A DNA stretch of 64,000 bases. Origin: an uncultured Altererythrobacter sp. (lineage in GTDB: Bacteria > Pseudomonadota > Alphaproteobacteria > Sphingomonadales > Sphingomonadaceae). The notes under the pieces were generated by a model that ran no database searches, was not told the DNA's origin, and saw only the letters and a list, made by a program, of their open reading frames with translations. The position numbers and the translations under genes were made by a program. Positions 54,351 to 61,117 of the stretch are shown here, piece after piece. How positions within the stretch are numbered: position 1 is the first letter of the stretch; every line of letters starts with the position of its first letter. The stretch covers positions 744,001 to 808,000 of the forward strand of contig CANLLZ010000002.1 of NCBI GenBank assembly GCA_947492235.1, in the 5' to 3' direction.

Positions 54351-54863
54351 TTAGCCGGGGCGGAAATCCATTGCGATACCGTTGATGCAATGCCGCTTCC
54401 CGGTCGGCCTGGGGCCGTCGTTGAAGATATGCCCCAAATGCCCGCCGCAATCGGCGCAGTGCACTTCGGTGCGGGGATAGCCTAATTTGAAATCGCGCGA
54501 TGTGCCCACTGCGCCCTTGTCGATCGGCGCATAGAAGCTGGGCCAGCCGGTGCCGCTGTCGAACTTGGTCTTCGAGGAATAGAGCCGGTTGCCGCAGCCT
54601 GCGCAGACAAACGTGCCGCGCCGGTTCTCCTTGTCCAGCGGAGAGGAATAGGGGCGCTCCGTCCCCTTGTTGCGCAGCACGGCGAATTCAGCGCGGGTCA
54701 GCTTCTTGCGCCATTCCGCTTCCGACAGGCGCACGGGAAAGCTTTTGGCCTCTGCCGGATCGACCCCGCATCCGCCGAGCACCAGAGTAGATACACCAGC
54801 GCCCAGCCAGCCCATGAGAGAGCGGCGACTGATTGCCGTATGGGGTTTGCCAAGGTCGGTCAT
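54351..54863 (-). CDS. msrB: Tat-exported lipoprotein methionine-(R)-sulfoxide reductase
   Basis: 170 residues. N-terminal twin arginine SRRSLMGWLGAG then lipobox LVLGGC, so exported folded and lipid-anchored. MsrB domain: zinc cysteines CAGCGNRLY and HCADCGGHLGHIF, FDSGTGWPSFYAP, and catalytic KRHCINGIAMDF near the end. Reduces methionine-R-sulfoxide. Together with lipoprotein MsrA at 41820 it may repair exported proteins. It lies 13 bp from the PilZ-like gene, converging. Confidence 0.92.
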   Translation of the reverse strand: MTDLGKPHTAISRRSLMGWLGAGVSTLVLGGCGVDPAEAKSFPVRLSEAEWRKKLTRAEFAVLRNKGTERPYSSPLDKENRRGTFVCAGCGNRLYSSKTKFDSGTGWPSFYAPIDKGAVGTSRDFKLGYPRTEVHCADCGGHLGHIFNDGPRPTGKRHCINGIAMDFRPG

Positions 54864-54957
54864 TGTCACGGGTCCTTCAGTGTCTCGCGCTGGATATACG
54901 CACGAGACCGGTGAAAAGTTACCGCGCCTAATGGCCGTGCCGCTTGGCGGCCAACTG

Positions 54958-56289
54958 TCAGAAGGTCGAGAGCTCCACCTCGAGCACACGGAACCCTTCG
55001 ACGAAATTGGCCCGCACGCGCTCGACATCGCCCGCGACATGCACCCGCATGCGGCGGGCATGCATTTCTTCGAGCAGGATGCGCAGCTGCAATTCCGCAA
55101 GACGCGCACCGACACAGCGGTGAATGCCATAGCCGAAGGCGAGGTGCCGGCGGGCGTTTTCGCGGTCGAGGATCAGCTTGTCGGCATTTTCGAAGACCGT
55201 CTCGTCGCGATTGGCGGAATTGTACCACAGGACAACCTTGTCGCCCTTCTTGATCTGCTTGCCGAACAATTCGGTGTCTTCGCTGGCCGTGCGGCGCATA
55301 TGCTTGAGCGGGGTCTGATACCGGATGCATTCCTGCACCGCATTGGGGATCACATCGGGGTTCTGTTCGAACAGTTTGCGCTGGTCGGGGAATTTGTCGA
55401 GCGCGTGGACGATGCCGCTCATCGTGTTGCGCGTCGTGTCGTTCCCGCCGACGATCAGCAGCACCAGATTGCCCATGAATTCCTGCGGGCTCATCTGGTT
55501 CATGGCCGGGGAATGGATCATCATGGAAATGAGATCGGCACCGGGTTCTTCCTGCGATTTCTTCGCCCAGAGCTGCTGGAAATAAGCGGCCATTTCCATC
55601 TGGATGCCGCGACGGGTTTCTTCCATTTCGGGGCCGGCAAGCATCAGTTCGGTATCGCCCGACCAGTCGGACCAGAAGGTCAGCAGGTCGCGGTCTTCCC
55701 ACGGGAAATCGAACAGGATCGCCAGCATGCCGGTGGTCAGCGGGATGGATACCTTGTCGACCCAGTTGAACACTTCGCCTTTGGGCAGCGAGTCGAGACA
55801 TTCGCCGGTCCGCTGACGGATCTCGCCTTCCATCCGCTTCATTTCGCCGGGATTGAAAGCGGGCGCTACAGTGCGGCGCTGGCCGGTATGCTTGGGGCGG
55901 TCCATGGCAATAAACATCGGGAGCTCGAAACGCTCCTCGTCGGCCATGTCTTCGTCATCGACGCGCTCCAGAATGGTGATGCCGCCATGTTCCCAGCTGG
56001 AGGAGAACAGTTCCGGCAGCGCCTCGACGTGCTGGATCGCCTTGTGTCCGACCACGCTCCAATAGGGGCCGAACGGGCTTTCCTTGATGTAGTGCAGCGG
56101 GCCTTCCTTGCGCATCTCGGCGAAAATCGGCGGCCATGTGTTGTCGACATAGATGTCGCTGCGGCTGGTATCGTATTTCTCGGGATGCGACGGTTTGGCT
56201 TCCGGGTGGTCGTCAAAATGTTTCTGCAACGCTTCATGCGCTTTGGGGCTGCGGGTCCATTCGGTGCGCTCGGGGGCCAGGGTCGCCAT
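54958..56289 (-). CDS. Cytochrome P450, CYP153-like
   Basis: 443 residues. Oxygen-binding helix LLIVGGNDTTRNTMSGIV, ExxR helix NAVQECIRYQTPLKHMRR, and haem-binding HLAFGYGIHRCVGARLAELQ with the cysteine ligand. The G-N-D-T-T-R-N-T-M form and the HRC-x-G-x-R tail resemble bacterial CYP153-type terminal alkane or terpene hydroxylases. A flavin reductase (59843) lies 3.5 kb away; no ferredoxin gene is seen in the window. Soluble, no signal. Start at MATLAPE. Confidence 0.87.
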   Translation of the reverse strand: MATLAPERTEWTRSPKAHEALQKHFDDHPEAKPSHPEKYDTSRSDIYVDNTWPPIFAEMRKEGPLHYIKESPFGPYWSVVGHKAIQHVEALPELFSSSWEHGGITILERVDDEDMADEERFELPMFIAMDRPKHTGQRRTVAPAFNPGEMKRMEGEIRQRTGECLDSLPKGEVFNWVDKVSIPLTTGMLAILFDFPWEDRDLLTFWSDWSGDTELMLAGPEMEETRRGIQMEMAAYFQQLWAKKSQEEPGADLISMMIHSPAMNQMSPQEFMGNLVLLIVGGNDTTRNTMSGIVHALDKFPDQRKLFEQNPDVIPNAVQECIRYQTPLKHMRRTASEDTELFGKQIKKGDKVVLWYNSANRDETVFENADKLILDRENARRHLAFGYGIHRCVGARLAELQLRILLEEMHARRMRVHVAGDVERVRANFVEGFRVLEVELSTF

Positions 56290-56436
56290 TGTCACTCTCC
56301 AACAGATCGGGTGCATCTACGGCACCTCGTTAGGTTCCATCCTGACGCTACTGACATGGGAGTCAATACTGCGTTTCAATCTGCGACCTAGTTCTTCCTT
56401 TTCAGGCCCGGGCCAAGGTGCTGGGAAAGCGGCAAA

Positions 56437-57681
56437 TCAGGCGGGTTTGCGTCGGAACAGACTTTTTCCGCCACCCGATGGCCCACTCTGCATCACCTTG
56501 CGGCGGAACAGGGTGGAGCCGACTTTCACAAAGATGGCCACCCACAGCAATTGCCATGCGATCCCCGCCACGTGCCACCACAGCGTGTCGAACATCGCCC
56601 CGCGCGCCAGCATCACATAGGGCGAGCTCATCGGCACGATCATCGCGATACGCTCCACCGTGCTGCCCGGATCGGCCACGGCGAAGCTGGCGAGAAAGAA
56701 GATCAACACCTGCAAAATGGTCGAGGGCAGCGAGAGCGTCTGCACATCGCGCACCGTCGGGGCCATCGCGCCGACGGTCAGGAAGATCGATCCGATCAGC
56801 AGGTAAGCGAGCGCGAAATACACCAGAAACAGCAGGGCGAAGAGCGGCCAGCCAATGGCGGGCGGGGTGGGCAAGGTCATATCGCCCGCTCCAACAGCCG
56901 CCAGCGTCAGGCCGACCGTTCCCCAGAGCGCGATCCCGACAAAGCTCACCGCCAGCATGGCGAACAGCTTGCCAAGAAACACCGCGTCCATCGGGATGGA
57001 GGCCGCGAGGATTTCGATAATCTTGTTGCCTTTTTCCTCCACCAGATTGGACAAGACCATACCTGCCAGCAGCATGGACAAGAGGAACAGCATGGTGATC
57101 GAAGCGGTTGCCGTCGCGGTGTTGCTGCGCCGTTCTGCCGCAACGCTGTTGTCGCGCGGGGAGAGCGTGATTTCGGGCACTTGATCGGCCGCATTGCCGG
57201 CCGAAGAACCGCCCATCGCTTCGGCCGCCTCTGCGGCCAGCAGAGCGACTTCGCCGCTCCAGCCCGTGATATTGGCTCCGGCACCGGTCAATTCCGGCTC
57301 TGCCAAAGTGCCGCTGAGCACGCCGCCGAAATTGCCTTCCTGATCGATCAGCAGTTCGTCGATTGTCCGCCCGTCTTCGATCGTTTCAATCGGCGGCAGA
57401 GTGATCAGATCCGCAAGCTTTGCGTGCGACCGGGCCAACGCTGCGCGCTCGCCCGCGTCGGACAAGGCCACGGCCATGCGCGGCGGAGTAACGCTTTCCG
57501 CAGCGCGATTGGCGAGCGACCCTGCAGATACGCTGATGCCGACAAACAGCAGCGGGCCAAGCAGGAAGAAGATGAACGCCTTGCTGAGCAGAATGGCGAG
57601 AAAATCGCGCCGGGCCACCACGAAAGCGGCTTGCAGCAGCGAGAGACGACCGGCGGAGGCCGGCATAGATGGCGTGCTCAT
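56437..57681 (-). CDS. ABC-2 type transporter permease
   Basis: 414 residues. One N-terminal membrane segment, a large extracytoplasmic loop (about 50-170), then five or six C-terminal segments (TATASITMLFLLSMLLAGMVL, VEEKGNKIIEILAASIPMDAV, LAYLLIGSIFLTVGAMAPT), characteristic of NatB/YhaP-type exporters. Exports sodium, a drug or a lipid-like molecule; unknown here. It overlaps the ATPase gene by 4 bp. Confidence 0.88.
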   Translation of the reverse strand: MSTPSMPASAGRLSLLQAAFVVARRDFLAILLSKAFIFFLLGPLLFVGISVSAGSLANRAAESVTPPRMAVALSDAGERAALARSHAKLADLITLPPIETIEDGRTIDELLIDQEGNFGGVLSGTLAEPELTGAGANITGWSGEVALLAAEAAEAMGGSSAGNAADQVPEITLSPRDNSVAAERRSNTATATASITMLFLLSMLLAGMVLSNLVEEKGNKIIEILAASIPMDAVFLGKLFAMLAVSFVGIALWGTVGLTLAAVGAGDMTLPTPPAIGWPLFALLFLVYFALAYLLIGSIFLTVGAMAPTVRDVQTLSLPSTILQVLIFFLASFAVADPGSTVERIAMIVPMSSPYVMLARGAMFDTLWWHVAGIAWQLLWVAIFVKVGSTLFRRKVMQSGPSGGGKSLFRRKPA

Positions 57682-58730
57682 GCTGCGGCTCCTGCGGCGT
57701 CGGCTTCCATGGCTTTGGCCGCGGCCTCTCCGGCAATTTCGACGAAGGCATCATGCAGACCGGCGCGTTCGATCGACAGCGACAGAATGCCTGCGCCGCC
57801 TTCGATCAGCGCGCGCAGCAAGGTTTCCACGCCGGTAGACGGCAGCGGGAAATACCAGAAATGGCTCGCCTCGCCGCCCGTAGCGGTTTTCGCTTCGTGC
57901 CGTGCGTCTGCGGGCAGCGCACTGCGCCATGCGCCGTCGCCTGCCTTGGTCTCCAGCTTCACCTGAGCCGGAATACGGTCACGCGCTTCATCGACCGATC
58001 CGGCGTAAGGGACCTTGCCGCCAGCAATAATCGCGACGCCTTCGCATAGTCGTTCGGCATGGTGGATGACGTGGGTGGAGAAAATCACCGTTACCCCGTC
58101 ATCGGCCAGCGCGCGGATCATCCGCTCGAGCTTGCCCTGATTGATCGCATCGAGGCCGGAGAACGGTTCGTCCAGCACCACCAACCGGGGCCGGTGAACC
58201 AGCGTGCCGAGCAATTGCACGGTTTGCGCCATGCCCTTGGAAAGCATCCGGATCTGCTTGTCCGCTGCATGGCCTAGCCCGTGGGCTTCCATCAACTCGC
58301 GCCCGCGCCGGCGGCCCTCGGGCTGCGGAACGCCGCGCAGCGCGCCCATAAAGGCGATGGCATCGACGCATTTCATCGTCGGATACAGCCCGCGTTCTTC
58401 CGGCAGATAACCGATCATTCGGCCAATTTCGTGCGGCTTCTCGTGCCCCAGCACCCGGCGCACGCCTTCGTCGGGGTCGATAATTCCCAGCAGCATTCGC
58501 AGCGTGGTGGTCTTGCCCGCGCCATTGGGGCCGAGAATGCCGTAGATCGCGCCTTGGGGCACGGCGATATCCACGCCGTTGACCGCTGCAACGCCGTCAA
58601 ACCGTTTGACCAGTCCGCGCGCCTCCAACGCCAGAACCTGCGAAGCGGCCGGTGCGGCAACCTCGTCGAGTTCGTCTGTGGGGAGAGTATCGTTGCCCAT
58701 GGCCGGGGCTTGGCTTAGCGATGCATCCAT
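57678..58730 (-). CDS. ABC transporter ATP-binding protein (ABC-2/NatA type)
   Basis: About 350 residues. Walker A LGPNGAGKTTTLRM near 69-82, signature MLSKGMAQTVQL (the L-S-K-G-M form typical of NatA), Walker B RLVVLDEPFSGLDAI, switch histidine VIFSTHV. C-terminal ~100 residues form an added domain seen in NatA-type proteins. An ATG ten codons later (58700) is an equally plausible start. Pairs with the permease downstream. Confidence 0.92.
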   Translation of the reverse strand: MDASLSQAPAMGNDTLPTDELDEVAAPAASQVLALEARGLVKRFDGVAAVNGVDIAVPQGAIYGILGPNGAGKTTTLRMLLGIIDPDEGVRRVLGHEKPHEIGRMIGYLPEERGLYPTMKCVDAIAFMGALRGVPQPEGRRRGRELMEAHGLGHAADKQIRMLSKGMAQTVQLLGTLVHRPRLVVLDEPFSGLDAINQGKLERMIRALADDGVTVIFSTHVIHHAERLCEGVAIIAGGKVPYAGSVDEARDRIPAQVKLETKAGDGAWRSALPADARHEAKTATGGEASHFWYFPLPSTGVETLLRALIEGGAGILSLSIERAGLHDAFVEIAGEAAAKAMEADAAGAAA

Positions 58731-58775
58731 GAGCGGGCAATTACCTCCAAGGCGTGAACGGGATGGCCCCTGTCT

Positions 58776-59846
58776 ATGGTAAACACCGCAGCAACCTCTG
58801 ACGCTTACGATAAACTGCGTACTGCGCTCGTCCAGCGGGCGAAGGAGCTGGGCTTTGTCTCGGTCGGATTTGCCTCGGCGCAGGACGATCCGGAGCGCGC
58901 GCGTCGGCTGCATGACTGGATCGCGGCGGGGCACCACGGCGATATGGGCTGGATGGAAGACCGCGCCGATGTGCGGCAGGGCCCGCAATCCATGTGGCCC
59001 GAGGCGCGCAGCGTGATTGCGCTGGGCATGGCCTACACGCCGGACATCGATCCGATGGCGCTGGAGGGTGTGGGCGACCGGGCGCGTATCTCGGTATATG
59101 CACAGGGCCGCGACTATCACGACACGGTGAAGAAGGCGCTGAAGGCGCTCGCCCGCTGGCTGGTGGAGCGTGAACCGGAAAGCGCTCTGAAGGTGTTCGT
59201 CGATACTGCGCCGGTGATGGAAAAGCCCTTGGCCGAGGCGGCGGGGCTGGGCTGGCAGGGCAAGCACACCAATGTCGTCAGCCGCATCCACGGCAATTGG
59301 CTGTTTCTGGGGGCGATTTACTCCACGCTGCCCTTCGCGCCCGATGTGCTGCACGAGAATCGCTGCGGGTCCTGCAATGCCTGCCAGACGGCCTGCCCGA
59401 CCGATGCGTTTCCCGCGCCCTATCAGCTCGATGCGCGGCGCTGCATTTCCTATCTCACAATCGAGCATGCCGGCCCCATCCCGGAGGAATTCCGCGCGGC
59501 CATGGGCAACCGCATCTATGGCTGCGACGATTGTCTGGCGGTGTGCCCGTGGAACAAATTCGCCGATAGCGCCGCGCGGCACAAAGCCTTTGCCCCGCGC
59601 GAAGAGCTGATCGCGCCGCAGCTGGCGGAGTTTCTGGCTCTCGACGATGCGGCCTTCCGGGCGCTGTTCTCCGGCTCTCCGATCAAGCGCATCGGGCGCA
59701 ATCGTTTCGTTCGCAACTGCCTGATTGCGGCGGGCAATAGTGCGGATGCGGCGCTATCCGCGCCAGTCGAGGCGCTGCGCAGCGACGCCGATCCGGTGGT
59801 GGCCGAGGCAGCCGACTGGGCCGCCGCGCGCCTCTCGGCTCTCTAG
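58776..59846 (+). CDS. queG: Epoxyqueuosine reductase
   Basis: 356 residues. Cobalamin- and Fe-S-dependent enzyme of the last queuosine step. N-terminal reductive-dehalogenase-like part ([43 protein letters not shown]), two 4Fe-4S clusters [16 protein letters not shown] and [13 protein letters not shown], and HEAT-like tail. Modifies tRNA wobble guanosine. Divergent from the ABC transporter genes. Its stop TAG and the opposite oxidoreductase stop share CTAG. Confidence 0.96.
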   Translation: MVNTAATSDAYDKLRTALVQRAKELGFVSVGFASAQDDPERARRLHDWIAAGHHGDMGWMEDRADVRQGPQSMWPEARSVIALGMAYTPDIDPMALEGVGDRARISVYAQGRDYHDTVKKALKALARWLVEREPESALKVFVDTAPVMEKPLAEAAGLGWQGKHTNVVSRIHGNWLFLGAIYSTLPFAPDVLHENRCGSCNACQTACPTDAFPAPYQLDARRCISYLTIEHAGPIPEEFRAAMGNRIYGCDDCLAVCPWNKFADSAARHKAFAPREELIAPQLAEFLALDDAAFRALFSGSPIKRIGRNRFVRNCLIAAGNSADAALSAPVEALRSDADPVVAEAADWAAARLSAL

Positions 59847-61069
59847 AGCAGTTCTTTCAGCGGACGCTCGATATCGGCGAGGTCTTCGGGCGCGGCGACC
59901 AGCCCGGCCTCGACCAGCTTGCGCCCCTGCGCATAATCCTTGGTCCGGTTGACGCAGTCGAGTGCCAGCACGCGGCCCTCACGCAGATAGACCACGGTAA
60001 AGCTGCGCTCTGCCGGATCGCCGCGCAGGACCGTCGCGTCATAGCCGAGCGACAGTCCGACGGTTTGCAGGCGCAGATCATACTGGTTGGACCAGAACCA
60101 CGGGACCGCGTGATACGGCTTGGCATCGCCGCAGATCGCGGCGGCGACGACATTGGCCATGTCATTGGCATTCTGGACCGATTCCAGCCGGATCACGGCG
60201 CCTCCGGCAAAATCATTGGCGTGGGCTGCGCAGTCGCCGATGGCGTAGACATCCTCCAGGCTGGTGCGGCAGAAATCGTCCACATCCACCCCGTTCGACC
60301 CGGCGGCCCCCGCTGCAATCAGCGGACCGATGGAGGGCACGATACCCACTCCGAAGACGACGATATCGGCGGGGATTTCCTCGCCATCGGCCAGCTTCAC
60401 GGCAGTGGCACGGTCGCCTTCGCCCAGGATTGCTTCCAATTGCGCATTGAGACGCAGGTCCACCCCGTGGGCGCGGTGCTCCGCGGCGTAGAAATCGGAC
60501 AGGTCCGGCCCGGCAACGCGGGCCAGCACCCGGTCCTGCGCTTCGAGTACGGTGACTTCGATATCCAGCTTGCGCATCACCGCAGCGGCTTCCAGCCCGA
60601 TATAGCCGCCGCCGACAATCACCGCGCGCTTGGCCCCGCCCTCAATATCGGCGCGCAGACGGTCGGTATCGGCGCGTCCCCGGATGGTGTGGACATTGCG
60701 GAAGTCCGCACCGGGGCAGGGCAGGCGGCGGGCATTGCCCCCGGCGGCCCAGATCAGGCTGCCATAGCCGATCGCATAATCATCGCCGCATTCCACCTGT
60801 TTGGCCGCAGCGTCGATCAGCGTCACCGTCCGCCCGGACAGGAGCGTGATCTCCTTGTCGGCCCAAAATTTCTCCGGCCGCAGCTGGATTTTCTCAAACG
60901 GCTTTTCGCCCGCGAGATAATCCTTCGACAGCGGCGGGCGCTCGTAGGGCAGTTCCTTGTCCCGGGTCAGCACGGCGATGCTGCCGGCAAACCCCTTTTG
61001 ACGCAGAGCGATGGCGGCCTGTGCCCCGCCATGGCCCGATCCTACGATGACGACATCTGCATGGTTCAT
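59843..61069 (-). CDS. FAD-dependent ferredoxin reductase
   Basis: 408 residues. Rossmann motif [32 protein letters not shown] typical of class I ring-hydroxylating/P450 ferredoxin reductases, [16 protein letters not shown] for [13 protein letters not shown], and C-terminal [16 protein letters not shown]. Transfers electrons from NADH to a ferredoxin. The P450 at 54958 is a plausible downstream user; no ferredoxin is seen. [10 protein letters not shown] is preferred over a TTG start 12 codons upstream. Confidence 0.9.
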   Translation of the reverse strand: MNHADVVIVGSGHGGAQAAIALRQKGFAGSIAVLTRDKELPYERPPLSKDYLAGEKPFEKIQLRPEKFWADKEITLLSGRTVTLIDAAAKQVECGDDYAIGYGSLIWAAGGNARRLPCPGADFRNVHTIRGRADTDRLRADIEGGAKRAVIVGGGYIGLEAAAVMRKLDIEVTVLEAQDRVLARVAGPDLSDFYAAEHRAHGVDLRLNAQLEAILGEGDRATAVKLADGEEIPADIVVFGVGIVPSIGPLIAAGAAGSNGVDVDDFCRTSLEDVYAIGDCAAHANDFAGGAVIRLESVQNANDMANVVAAAICGDAKPYHAVPWFWSNQYDLRLQTVGLSLGYDATVLRGDPAERSFTVVYLREGRVLALDCVNRTKDYAQGRKLVEAGLVAAPEDLADIERPLKELL

Positions 61070-61117
61070 GCCCGCGGGAATGTCCTGCGCAGAAGCTTTG
61101 GTCAAGCAAGCAGCAGA

